From contig CADCET010000012.1 of the NCBI GenBank assembly GCA_902800495.1, forward strand, positions 1 to 64,000: DNA of 64,000 nucleotides. The letters run 5' to 3'. Shown one piece after another: positions 17,783 to 27,320 of this stretch (position 1 is its first letter; each line of letters begins with the position of its first letter). Origin of the DNA: an uncultured Prevotellaceae bacterium (GTDB lineage: Bacteria; Bacteroidota; Bacteroidia; Bacteroidales; Bacteroidaceae). Below the pieces are notes generated by a model that made no database searches, was not told where the DNA came from, and worked only from the letters and a program-made list of their open reading frames with translations. The position numbers and the translations under genes are program-made.

Positions 17783-20700
17783 ATGAGAAAATTACTGCAA
17801 CTGATGCTTCTGTGTCTGCTATTCCCACTGATGGCTCATGCCAACCATTGGGACGAAGCCAAGTATAAGCAGATTGAACAGAGTATCAAAACACCGAAAC
17901 TAAACGACAAAGTGTACCTCATCACAAAGTTTGGTGCTAAGATTGATGGTACACCGGCAGAAAACCAAAAGGCCATTCAGAAAGCTATCGATAAAGCTTC
18001 GAAGAAAGGCGGTGGGCGCGTGATAGTTCCTGCCGGCTGCACCTTCCAAACAGGAGCCATTGAACTGAAGAGCGGCATAAATCTGGAAATACAGGAAAAC
18101 GCTGTACTGCAGTTCGCTTTCGAACCAGAGCTGTACCCCATCGTCGAGACGTCATGGGAGGGGCTGGAGTGTTTCAACCTCTCACCCTGTGTCTATGCCT
18201 TTAAGGCTACTGACATTGCCGTTACTGGCAAAGGCACCATCGACGGCAGCGGCTCCAACGAGACATGGTGGCCGTGGTGTGGCGCTCCAAGGTTCGGATG
18301 GAAAGAGGGTGTCATCAGTCAGAAGATTGAAGCTCGTCCACGCCTACTGAAAAGCGGTGAGGACGGCATACCGATGTACGACGAGCAGGGCCAACGTTCA
18401 CCTGAGCGTGTCTTCGGTCCCAAGGACGGGCTACGTCCACAACTGGTATCATTTAACAAGTGCGAGCGCATCCTCATTGAGGACGTCACCCTGCTACACT
18501 CACCTTTCTGGGTTATCCATCCCCTGCACTCCACCGACATCACCGTCCGCAGGGTGAAGATGATCAACGACGGTCCTAACGGTGACGGCTGCGACCCCGA
18601 GTGCTGCGACCGCGTGCTGATTGAAGACTGTTTCTTCAACACTGGCGATGATTGTATTGCCATCAAGAGCGGACGCAACCGCGACGGCCGTGAGCGTAAT
18701 ATGCCATCGAAGAACATCATCATCCGCAATTGCACCATGCACAACGGTCACGGCGGCGTTGTGGTAGGCTCAGAAATATCGGGCGGCTGTCAGAACGTCT
18801 ATGCCCACGACTGCGTGATGGACTCGCCAAGCCTCGACCGTGTCTTGCGCATCAAGACCAATTCCTGCCGAGGCGGCATCATCGAGAACATCAATATGCG
18901 CAACATCAAGGTGGGACAGTGTGCCGAGGCCGTGGTGAAAATCAACCTCGACTACGAGCATAACGAGATTTGCTGCCGCGGCTACAACCCCATCGTACGT
19001 AATATCAACGTGGAGAACGTCACTTGCAACAAATCTAACTACGGTACGCTGATTGTTGCCCTCGACACCGTCTGCAATGTCTACGACGTCAACATCCGCA
19101 ACTGCCAGTTCAATGGCGTGGCCAAAGGTAACAAGATAACAGGACAGACGCGTGACATCCGTTACGACAATTACTACTGCAACGGTTCACTCTGTCTCAC
19201 CGAGCTGCCCTACAAACATTACTCTGAATGGATGACCTACTCAGAGATGAAGCGTACGCCGAAGTCTTATATGCTCGACTTCTCGACAAAGCCCAAGTGG
19301 AGCTACGTCATGGGCATTGAGCTGGAAGGCATGCTCGACACCTATCTTAATTATGGTGGCGAGGACATTCGCCGCTACTGTCAGGAGTACACCGACACAA
19401 TGATCAATGCTAAAGGTGACATTCGCGGCTACAACATCCTGGACTATAACCTCGACAACATCCGCACAGGTCATTTCGTCACACGTATGTACCAGAAGTG
19501 GCCTGAGAAGAAGAACCTGCTGGCTATGCAAACCATGATGAAACAGTTGCAGAACCAGCCACGCACCATCGCCGACAAGGTCTTCTGGCACAAGGCCATC
19601 TACGCCTATCAGGTGTGGCTCGACGGCATCTTCATGGGCTTGCCCTATCGCTGCCTCACCGCACCCATCACCGTGAAGACAGCCAAGGAGCAAAAGGCCA
19701 TCTACGACGATGCCGTCAACCAACTGAAGATTACCTACGACCGCACCCTCGACCCGAAGACAGGTCTGAACCGCCATGCCTATGACGAGACGCGCAAGAC
19801 CTTCTGGGCTGACAAAGAGACTGGCTTATCGCAGCATTGTTGGGGACGTGCCCAGGGATGGTATACGATGGCACTCATCGAGGTGCTCGACGCCCTACCC
19901 GAAAGTTACAGCCGCCGCTCGGAGGTCATTGACTTGCTGCGCAAGGATTTCGATGCTATTCTGAAATGGCAGGACAAGAAAAGCGGTACGTGGTATCAGG
20001 TTATGGATTCTCCAGACCGAAAAGGTAACTATCTGGAATCCACATGTTCAGCCATGTTCACTTACGCATTACTTAAAGCCTATCGCAAGGGCTATGTCGG
20101 TACGAAATATCGCGACGCAGGCATCCGTGCTTACAAGGGAATGATCAATAATTTCATCAAGGTTAACTCTGACAAGACCATCTCGCTGACCAACTGCTGC
20201 AGCGTTGCCGGCCTCGGTCCTGCCGCCACACCCGAGGTGGAGGCAGCCCTGAAGAAGATTAACCCCAAGGGCTCGGTCAAGGAGAACCGTCGCCGCGACG
20301 GTGGCTACGACTACTACCTGAGCGAACAGATACGCGACAACGACGCCAAAGGCCTCGGCCCGTTCATCTGGGCTTCGTTGGAAATGGAGATGTTAGGTTA
20401 TAACACCGAGAACACGACTGCCGATATCAACCGTCAGGCTGTGGTCACACGCAACAACCCCGTCATTACCAAGGCCGACCCGCTGGCTTCTTTGACGGTA
20501 GGCAACGGCCACTTCGCCACGACGGTCGACGTCACTGGTCTCCAGTCTTTCCCTTTTGATTATGAGGCAGGTGTGCCTCTGACAGCCATGTCCGACTGGG
20601 GATGGCATAAGTTCGAAAACACCGGTGCCCTGACACCGTCTGACTCTGAGAAGTCTTTTGACCTCGGACACGGACATCAGGAAGTGTATGCCGTAGAGTA

Positions 20701-22594
20701 CAAAGCTTCTAAAGGCGATGCAGCCCGAAACGTGGCTGCTACGGAGTACTTCCGTGTGAATCCGCATCGGCTGAACCTCGGTGCGATAGGTTTGGAGCTT
20801 AAAGATGCCAACGGCCAGCCTCTAAAGCTTAAAGACCTGAAAGCCATCCGTCAGGAACTACAGCTCTACGACGGCAAGATTGAGTCAACATTCCGCGCCG
20901 ACGGTGAACAGGTCGACGTCACCACTGCCGCCCTTCAGGACAAGGATGCCGTCGTCTACCGCATCAAAACCCCGCTACTGCAGGATGGTCGTGCCCGCGT
21001 CAGCATCCGCTTCCCCTACCCGACAGGCAAGCACGCCGACGCTGCCGCCGACTGGACGAAGCCCGAACGCCATACCAGCCGCATCATCACGACCAGTGCC
21101 AATGCTGCCGTCATTGAGCACCAGCTCGACTCCACCCGCTACTACCTCACCCTGCAATGGGAAGGCGATGCCACCCTGACGGAGTGCGACCGCCACTACT
21201 TCACCCTCACCACCACCAACGACGTCCTCGCCTTTAAGGCCGAGTACAGTCCGCTGAGCAACGGCACTTCCTCTGCCATAGCAACCCTCGTCTACGACCA
21301 GGAGCTCAAGGCCGTCATCAAGTCATGGAACCGCTGGTGGCAACAAGGAGCCATCGTCGACTTCAGCCAATGTACCGACCCGCGTGCCCGTGAACTGGAG
21401 CGCCGCGTCGTACTCTCGCAGTATCTGACGCAGGTGAACTGTGCCAACGCACTGCCGCCACAGGAGACAGGACTGACTTACAACTCATGGTTCGGTCGCC
21501 CGCATCTTGAGATGACATGGTGGCACATGGTTGACTTTGCCCTTTGGAACCGTCCCGAAGTTGTTGCACAGGTGCTCGACTGGTATAACAAGGTTGCCTA
21601 TCCCGAAGCTAAAAAGATTGCCCGGCGTCAGGGTTTCAAAGGCATCCGCTGGATGAAGATGACCGATCCCTGGGCCGGCGAAGCCCCGTCGAACACGGGT
21701 TCGTTCCTCATCTGGCAACAGCCACATTATATCTATATGGCCGAAGAACTCTACAGAGCCACTCCTACGGCAGAGACCATTAAGAAATATGGCCAGCAGG
21801 TGGAGGAGACCGCTGAGTTCATGGCAGACTTTGTCAGCTACGACAGCAAGACAAAGCGCTACTTCCTACAGGGAGCAACCGCTATGCAGGAGTCTATGTC
21901 AAAGGACTTCTCATTCAACCATCCCTTTGAGTTGGCTTATTGGCAATACGGCCTCAGCGTAGCAAACACATGGCGCGAACGCCAAGGACTGAGCCGCAAT
22001 GCTAAATGGGACAACATCTGTAGCAGGATATCACCTCTGCCCAAGACCAAGGGAGGCATCTACAACGCCGGTCTGCCCAAAGGCAAGACCACTGGTCTGA
22101 AATCCTTCGACCCCTTCGATGCCGTAGCGTCGGGAGCCGCCCCTGCCGTTTCTACTGAGACCTTCGAGGAGAAATGCCGCAACGACCACCCCGCCGTCCT
22201 CGGTCCCTTCGGTATGCTCCCCACCAGTTCGCTGTGCAGCGGCGGTGCCGCTGCCCTCAACACCCTCAACTGGGTCATGCAGAACTGGAACTGGGCCACC
22301 ACCTGGGGCTGGGATTACGGCATGACGGCAATGGCTGCCGCCCGCCTTGGCCAGCCGGAGACCGCCCTGAAAGCCCTGCTCATCGACACCCAGAAGAACA
22401 CCTACCTCAAGAATGGCCATAACTTCCAGACCACCGACCGTCTGCGCATCTACCTCCCTGGCAACGGCGCTCTGCTGACAGCCATCGCCATGATGTGTGC
22501 CGGCTGGGATGGCTGCACCAACCCGAATAATCCCGGTTTCCCCCAAGACGGTACATGGAACGTGCGCTGGGAAGGCCTACAACGAATGCAATAA
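17783..22594 (+). CDS. Secreted three-domain pectin hydrolase: GH28 + GH105 + six-hairpin glycosidase-like
   Basis: This is 1603 residues with a signal peptide (MRKLLQLMLLCLLFPLMAHA). Residues of about 40-480 are a GH28 polygalacturonase-type beta-helix with GDGCDPE, TGDDCIAIKSG, GHGGVVVGSE and RVLRIKTN, which supply the family Asp triad, His and RIK. Residues of about 500-880 are GH105 unsaturated galacturonyl hydrolase-like (VWLDGIFMGLPY, WGRAQGWYTMALIEVLD). Residues of about 880-1603 look like an (alpha/alpha)6 six-hairpin glycosidase (SWFGRPHLEMTWWHMVDFAL, WQQPHYIYMAEELYRA, NWATTWGWDYGMTAMAAARL); the family number is uncertain. A single protein could thus cut the backbone and remove the unsaturated end. 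It heads a run of pectin genes and is followed after 20 bases by a pectate lyase. Confidence 0.85.
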   Translation: MRKLLQLMLLCLLFPLMAHANHWDEAKYKQIEQSIKTPKLNDKVYLITKFGAKIDGTPAENQKAIQKAIDKASKKGGGRVIVPAGCTFQTGAIELKSGINLEIQENAVLQFAFEPELYPIVETSWEGLECFNLSPCVYAFKATDIAVTGKGTIDGSGSNETWWPWCGAPRFGWKEGVISQKIEARPRLLKSGEDGIPMYDEQGQRSPERVFGPKDGLRPQLVSFNKCERILIEDVTLLHSPFWVIHPLHSTDITVRRVKMINDGPNGDGCDPECCDRVLIEDCFFNTGDDCIAIKSGRNRDGRERNMPSKNIIIRNCTMHNGHGGVVVGSEISGGCQNVYAHDCVMDSPSLDRVLRIKTNSCRGGIIENINMRNIKVGQCAEAVVKINLDYEHNEICCRGYNPIVRNINVENVTCNKSNYGTLIVALDTVCNVYDVNIRNCQFNGVAKGNKITGQTRDIRYDNYYCNGSLCLTELPYKHYSEWMTYSEMKRTPKSYMLDFSTKPKWSYVMGIELEGMLDTYLNYGGEDIRRYCQEYTDTMINAKGDIRGYNILDYNLDNIRTGHFVTRMYQKWPEKKNLLAMQTMMKQLQNQPRTIADKVFWHKAIYAYQVWLDGIFMGLPYRCLTAPITVKTAKEQKAIYDDAVNQLKITYDRTLDPKTGLNRHAYDETRKTFWADKETGLSQHCWGRAQGWYTMALIEVLDALPESYSRRSEVIDLLRKDFDAILKWQDKKSGTWYQVMDSPDRKGNYLESTCSAMFTYALLKAYRKGYVGTKYRDAGIRAYKGMINNFIKVNSDKTISLTNCCSVAGLGPAATPEVEAALKKINPKGSVKENRRRDGGYDYYLSEQIRDNDAKGLGPFIWASLEMEMLGYNTENTTADINRQAVVTRNNPVITKADPLASLTVGNGHFATTVDVTGLQSFPFDYEAGVPLTAMSDWGWHKFENTGALTPSDSEKSFDLGHGHQEVYAVEYKASKGDAARNVAATEYFRVNPHRLNLGAIGLELKDANGQPLKLKDLKAIRQELQLYDGKIESTFRADGEQVDVTTAALQDKDAVVYRIKTPLLQDGRARVSIRFPYPTGKHADAAADWTKPERHTSRIITTSANAAVIEHQLDSTRYYLTLQWEGDATLTECDRHYFTLTTTNDVLAFKAEYSPLSNGTSSAIATLVYDQELKAVIKSWNRWWQQGAIVDFSQCTDPRARELERRVVLSQYLTQVNCANALPPQETGLTYNSWFGRPHLEMTWWHMVDFALWNRPEVVAQVLDWYNKVAYPEAKKIARRQGFKGIRWMKMTDPWAGEAPSNTGSFLIWQQPHYIYMAEELYRATPTAETIKKYGQQVEETAEFMADFVSYDSKTKRYFLQGATAMQESMSKDFSFNHPFELAYWQYGLSVANTWRERQGLSRNAKWDNICSRISPLPKTKGGIYNAGLPKGKTTGLKSFDPFDAVASGAAPAVSTETFEEKCRNDHPAVLGPFGMLPTSSLCSGGAAALNTLNWVMQNWNWATTWGWDYGMTAMAAARLGQPETALKALLIDTQKNTYLKNGHNFQTTDRLRIYLPGNGALLTAIAMMCAGWDGCTNPNNPGFPQDGTWNVRWEGLQRMQ

Positions 22595-22614
22595 TCAAAA
22601 CAAACTATTCTACA

Positions 22615-24369
22615 ATGAAAATACTACTCTCAACTTTATGCTTTTTAGTTACCACTGTCTCAGTGATGGCTCAAGCCCCGGCCTTCCCAGGCGCTGAGGG
22701 GCACGGCCGCTATGTGACCGGTGGACGCAGCGGTGAAGTAAGACATGTCACCACCCTTGCCGATGACGGAAAGACTTCAACGAAAGGCACCCTACGCTGG
22801 GCCGTCAACGGTAGTGCCAAGAAAATCGTCGTATTCGATGTCGGTGGCATCATTGCGCTGACCAAGGACCTGGATATAGGACAGAACACTACCATCCTCG
22901 GACAAACAGCCCCGGCACCAGGAATAACTATCCGATATTACACCGTGAGACCCAAAGCTAACAACATCATTCGCTTCATCCGTTTCCGCCGAGGCGAGGA
23001 GGTTAATGTCAACGACGGTGCTGATGCCACCTGGCAGCGCGAGACCGACGGTATTGTGCTCGACCACTGTTCGTTCTCGTGGAGTATTGACGAGCTGGCA
23101 TCATTCTACGACAACACCCATTTCACCATGCAGTGGTGCACGATGGGCGAAGCATTGGCCAACCCAGGACACTCTAAGGGAGAACACAGCTACGGTGGCA
23201 TCTGGGGCGGCAAGGGAGCATCGTTCCACCACAACTTCCTCTGCCACATGCAGAATCGCGTCCCCCGCTTCTGTGGTGCCCGCTACAATTGGACAGGTTA
23301 CGACAAAACAAAATACAACAGCTCCATTGAAGCCGAGATTGTGGATTTCCGCAACTGCGTCATGTACAACTGGGGCAACGGCAACGGCTGCTACGGCGGT
23401 ACCGGCGGTGGCAACATCAACATCGTGAACAACTACTATAAGGCAGGACCCGGCACAGTTAACAAGACACGCGTCACCCAAATCTCTGTCGCCACGTCTG
23501 ATAACGCCTCCGGCTCTCCTTTTATGGGCTACTGCGCCCGCTATTACATCAATGGCAACTACGTCACCGCCGCCAACAATCCAGCCAACTACGATTGGTC
23601 GGGCGTCATTTATGATAACGGCACCTATACCATCAACGGTGAGCGTTACTGTGCCGATGCCAATCATCTGTATGGCTCCTCTGCAACATACGTAAAGAAT
23701 TCTAATGGTGTCGACTGTGTGAAAATCAAACTTGACAGTCCTGTTGAAACAGGAGAAGTGACGACACACACTGCTCAAAAGGCTTATGAGAAAGTGCTGG
23801 CTTATGGTGGTTCTTCACTCCATCGCGATGCTGTTGATGCCCGCTATATGAACGAAGCCAAGAACGGTACAACCACCTATATTGGCACTGCCACAAAGAC
23901 CGGCGATGGCAAGTCTATCACCCACCGAAAGGGTATTATTGACTTTGTCAGAGACCAAGGTTCTTATGAACTGGAATCCACATCGCGTGCCGCCAACTTC
24001 GATGCTGACAATGACGGCATTGCCGACGCCTGGGAGCAGGCCAACGGTGGCAACTTAACAGCTAACGGCTACGACCTCGACCCGAAAAAACACTATACCA
24101 ACATCGAGGTCTACGCCAACTCTCTGGTACAGGATATTATGCTCGCAGGCAACGCCGATGCCGATGATGCTGTCAGTGAATATTACCCCGCATACTTCAA
24201 GGAAGACGGTACTCTTGTGGCAGCTATTGACCCAGCCACAGCCATCGGTAACCAGCCAACGGCAGTACCCCGTTCCGGAGCACGCTATAACCTCAGCGGC
24301 CAGCGCGTCGACAACGGCTACCGCGGCCTTATCATCGAGAACGGCAAAAAGCGGTTGGTGAAGCAGTAA
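22615..24369 (+). CDS. Secreted PL1-like pectate lyase with calcium-binding and C-terminal tail motifs
   Basis: 584 residues from ATG 22615. An earlier in-frame ATG (22555) lies inside the upstream gene and would bury the signal peptide MKILLSTLCFLVTTVSVMAQ. The PL1-type beta-helix begins APAFPGAEGHGRYVTGGR and includes TDGIVLDHCSFSWSIDE and the basic HNFLCHMQNRVPRFCGAR. Near residue 460 an EF-hand-like loop DADNDGIADAWE is followed by a TNIEVYANSLV helix. It ends with GLIIENGKKRLVKQ, shared with other secreted proteins here. It cleaves polygalacturonate by beta-elimination, periplasmic or extracellular. Confidence 0.9.
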   Translation: MKILLSTLCFLVTTVSVMAQAPAFPGAEGHGRYVTGGRSGEVRHVTTLADDGKTSTKGTLRWAVNGSAKKIVVFDVGGIIALTKDLDIGQNTTILGQTAPAPGITIRYYTVRPKANNIIRFIRFRRGEEVNVNDGADATWQRETDGIVLDHCSFSWSIDELASFYDNTHFTMQWCTMGEALANPGHSKGEHSYGGIWGGKGASFHHNFLCHMQNRVPRFCGARYNWTGYDKTKYNSSIEAEIVDFRNCVMYNWGNGNGCYGGTGGGNINIVNNYYKAGPGTVNKTRVTQISVATSDNASGSPFMGYCARYYINGNYVTAANNPANYDWSGVIYDNGTYTINGERYCADANHLYGSSATYVKNSNGVDCVKIKLDSPVETGEVTTHTAQKAYEKVLAYGGSSLHRDAVDARYMNEAKNGTTTYIGTATKTGDGKSITHRKGIIDFVRDQGSYELESTSRAANFDADNDGIADAWEQANGGNLTANGYDLDPKKHYTNIEVYANSLVQDIMLAGNADADDAVSEYYPAYFKEDGTLVAAIDPATAIGNQPTAVPRSGARYNLSGQRVDNGYRGLIIENGKKRLVKQ

Positions 24370-24405
24370 TAGCAAGCCAATTATTCCCAATAAGGGAACT
24401 CCGAC

Positions 24406-24464
24406 TTTACCGTAAGCAAACCCGAGGTTTACCGTAAGCAAAGGTCGGGTTTACCGTAAGCAAA
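24406..24464 (+). repeat. Three TTTACCGTAAGCAAA repeats, exact 22-bp period
   Basis: Copies start at 24406, 24428 and 24450, in the 149-base gap between the lyase and the pectinesterase. The 7-base spacers differ (CCCGAGG, GGTCGGG). Two helical turns of spacing suggests regulator binding on one DNA face, or simple tandem duplication. Confidence 0.85.
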
Positions 24465-24518
24465 CCCTGAGACTGTAAACATAGTACTACATAATAATAA
24501 AAAACAAAAAAAACGCTT

Positions 24519-27086
24519 ATGAAAAAACAATTACTCAGACTCTGTACGCTGTGTATGCTCCTTGTGGCAGCAACGACAGCAAAGGCAGGTGACAACGACC
24601 TGAAGTGGGACTACACCGAGACAGCCCCGTCAAGCAATCCCGACAACGGCCTCTACTACGCTTCGAAAGTGAGCGACGCAGCAGGCACCAACAACGGTCT
24701 TAAAGGCATTAAGCTAAACTCCAGCGGCTACGCTTTCTTCGCCAAAGCCGCCGTAGCCGGCAAACTGTCGCTGACCATCGGTCTCCGCAGCGGTTCCGGC
24801 GACTTCTGCGTCGATGTCTACCGCTGCACCATCGCCAACGGCCAAGCCACCAAAGGTGAAAAGATTGCCACGACCGAGAAAGTACAGGAACAGAACACCG
24901 TCACGGTCGATATTCCTGCCGACGCCACCGGCATCTACATCCAGCGCAACACGCCGGCCGAAGGTGTGCTGTCGAAGATCGTGTTTAAGGAAGCCGTGGC
25001 CCGCGACTTCGTCGACTTCGAAATCACCAACGAACAACTCTCGGGCACGTTTGACGCTTCGACACTACCCGCCGGAGTCACCTTTACCGGCACCATGCGC
25101 GGCGATAGCCACGGCTACGGCAATGTCACGATAAGCGTCCCAGTGGACGGCACGGTGAAGTTCACCATCGGTGGCTGCCAGTATGCTAATCCAGCCACCT
25201 GCAAGGTGACCAACGCTAACGGCACCCAACTGGCCGAGCCTAACTTGAAGACCGCCAAGTGCTATCATGAGGACAAAAGCTCCGTCACATACATCTACAC
25301 TGGCGAGCCCACAACACTGACGTTCAGCGAGATAGCCTATCTCCCTTACTTCAAAGCTGAAGCCACCGACGTACAGGAGGTGACCGTTACCTATAAAGAC
25401 CAGAACGGCACCATTTTAGGCTCGAAGAAGGTGTACGAAGGCGACGCCATCGGCGAGGTTCCCTATACCGTGGCCGACCTCACGATTCCATCGGGTTCCG
25501 CCTTCCGAGGATGGGTCTATGCTAACGGCGTAAAAGTGAAGGCGTCTGACACCGTAACTGGCAACGTCACGGTCAAGGCCAGCGTCACTCCGATTGAGAG
25601 CGTCAGCACAGGCAGCATACAGATTTACGACCTGACGAGCAACATCTTCTATCCGGAAGACCATGAGACCTTCAGCGTCGAAGGCGGTTCCTACTATAAC
25701 AACCACGGCTTCACGTTTAGCGAAGGTGGTTCCTTCACATTCGACGTGGCCGGCAAGGCACAGGTCGTGCTCACTCTCTGCCAGTATGGCGATGCAACAA
25801 CCTTTACCGTGACTGATGCTGCCGGCAACGTGCTGAAGAACGACCTGCCCGCCAAGGCCGAGAACGACGGCGGCACCACATCCTTCAACTACGACGGTCC
25901 GGCCACCAAGCTCACATTCACCTGGGCCAAAAGCGGCTATCTGCATAAGATTAGCGTCTACAACGTGAACGCCTTCATCGAGAAAGATGAAGCTACTAAC
26001 ACCTACAATGTTCCTGCTGGCGACGGTGCAGCTTTCATTCTGGCTGTCAACTCAGCCAACGCCGAGGGCAACACCACCATCTACCTGCCCAACGGCACTT
26101 ACGATCTGGGCAAGACAACGCTGACCACCATCTCGGGTAAGAACATCACCATCAAAGGCGAGAGCCAGACGGGCGTCATCATCCAAAACCTGCCAGAGGT
26201 GGAAGGTATCGGTGTCACGGCCACCCTGTACAACACGTCGGAAGGGCTGACATTAGAAGACCTGACGCTGAAAAACCTCTATCCCTACTATGACCCGGTA
26301 ACTGGTCAGAAAGCAGGTTCCGCCGGCCGCGCCGTCTGTCTGCAGGACAAAGGCAACCTCACCGTCTGCCGTCGCGTCACCCTACTCTCCTATCAGGACA
26401 CCTACTACAGCTGCAACAATAACGGCTACTTCTACTTCGACAACTGCGACATCCACGGACTGGTAGACTTCGTCTGCGGTGGCGGCGACGTGTTCTACGA
26501 GAACACCACCTTCACCTTGGAGAGCCGCGAGGTAACACCCAACAAGGGTGACGTCACCATCGCAGCACCCAACGGCAGCAAGAAGTACGGCTACGTCATG
26601 CAGGGTTGCACCATCGACTGCCTCTCGGCCACCTTCAACTGGGGTCGCTCGTGGGGATCACCGGCCTACCTGGCTTGGCTGAACACCACGGTGAAGCAGC
26701 CTAACAAGATTGCCAGCAGCCGTTTCACCATTGCCGGTATGAACTCAGCCGCCGACGGTTTCTTTGAGTACAAGACCGTCGATGAAAGCGGCAATGTCAT
26801 TTCGCCCGCTTCTAAGGTGATCGAGTTCACCCATGCCTCTGGCAACAAGAAGTATGAGACCATACTCACCGACGCTCAGGCCGAGAACTACACCAAGGCG
26901 AAGGTGTTTGCCGATACGCCCGAAAGCTTCAAGACCCGTGTCGGCATTAACGGCGAGACAGCCATCACGACCATCGGCAGTATGGCACCTTCAGTCGATG
27001 CCATCTATAATCTTAATGGTATGCGCGTGCAGAAGACTGGCAAAGGTCTCTACATTGTCAATGGGAAAAAAGTTGTTATCAAGTAA
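24519..27086 (+). CDS. Secreted CE8 pectin methylesterase with N-terminal beta modules
   Basis: 855 residues, signal peptide ending TTAKA. From about 170 to 480 two similar beta modules recur (GGCQYANPATCKVTNANG, then LCQYGDATTFTVTDAAGN), probably carbohydrate-binding. The CE8 beta-helix covers about 490-790: SYQDTYYSCNNNGYFYFDNC near 624 and GLVDFVCGGGDVFYENT near 647 carry the two catalytic Asp residues, and WGRSWGSPAYLAW near 708 the Arg/Trp. It de-esterifies pectin so that the lyases can act. The C-terminus GLYIVNGKKVVIK is the common tail. Confidence 0.9.
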   Translation: MKKQLLRLCTLCMLLVAATTAKAGDNDLKWDYTETAPSSNPDNGLYYASKVSDAAGTNNGLKGIKLNSSGYAFFAKAAVAGKLSLTIGLRSGSGDFCVDVYRCTIANGQATKGEKIATTEKVQEQNTVTVDIPADATGIYIQRNTPAEGVLSKIVFKEAVARDFVDFEITNEQLSGTFDASTLPAGVTFTGTMRGDSHGYGNVTISVPVDGTVKFTIGGCQYANPATCKVTNANGTQLAEPNLKTAKCYHEDKSSVTYIYTGEPTTLTFSEIAYLPYFKAEATDVQEVTVTYKDQNGTILGSKKVYEGDAIGEVPYTVADLTIPSGSAFRGWVYANGVKVKASDTVTGNVTVKASVTPIESVSTGSIQIYDLTSNIFYPEDHETFSVEGGSYYNNHGFTFSEGGSFTFDVAGKAQVVLTLCQYGDATTFTVTDAAGNVLKNDLPAKAENDGGTTSFNYDGPATKLTFTWAKSGYLHKISVYNVNAFIEKDEATNTYNVPAGDGAAFILAVNSANAEGNTTIYLPNGTYDLGKTTLTTISGKNITIKGESQTGVIIQNLPEVEGIGVTATLYNTSEGLTLEDLTLKNLYPYYDPVTGQKAGSAGRAVCLQDKGNLTVCRRVTLLSYQDTYYSCNNNGYFYFDNCDIHGLVDFVCGGGDVFYENTTFTLESREVTPNKGDVTIAAPNGSKKYGYVMQGCTIDCLSATFNWGRSWGSPAYLAWLNTTVKQPNKIASSRFTIAGMNSAADGFFEYKTVDESGNVISPASKVIEFTHASGNKKYETILTDAQAENYTKAKVFADTPESFKTRVGINGETAITTIGSMAPSVDAIYNLNGMRVQKTGKGLYIVNGKKVVIK

Positions 27087-27118
27087 CCCGGTAATGCGGA
27101 TACAAACAAAGGAAACGA

Positions 27119-27148
27119 GCGAGACCTGCGATGGCAGGTCTCGCTTTT
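27119..27148 (+). terminator. Terminator after the pectinesterase
   Basis: GCGAGACCTGC (27119-27129) pairs perfectly with GCAGGTCTCGC (27134-27144), 4-base loop, followed by TTTT. It separates the enzyme block from the SusCD operon. Confidence 0.88.
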
Positions 27149-27251
27149 AATTTGTAAACGTTTACGTTAAGAAAAACCTTATTTTTACGGATAATTCGCC
27201 AAAATTCACTAATTTTGTCGCAAATTTTAGTGGTGTTCCGGAAAAATTGTG

Positions 27252-27259
27252 TAATTTTG
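27252..27259 (+). promoter_or_regulatory. -7 box TAATTTTG of the first SusCD operon
   Basis: TAnnTTTG match 61 bases before the susC-like start; there is no clear TTTG at the -33 distance, suggesting activator dependence. The leader is AT-rich. Confidence 0.55.
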
Positions 27260-27320
27260 CAAAGGAATTGATTCAAAAACAAAAAAAAACAAAATATTAT
27301 CTAACTAAAACCAATAATGT

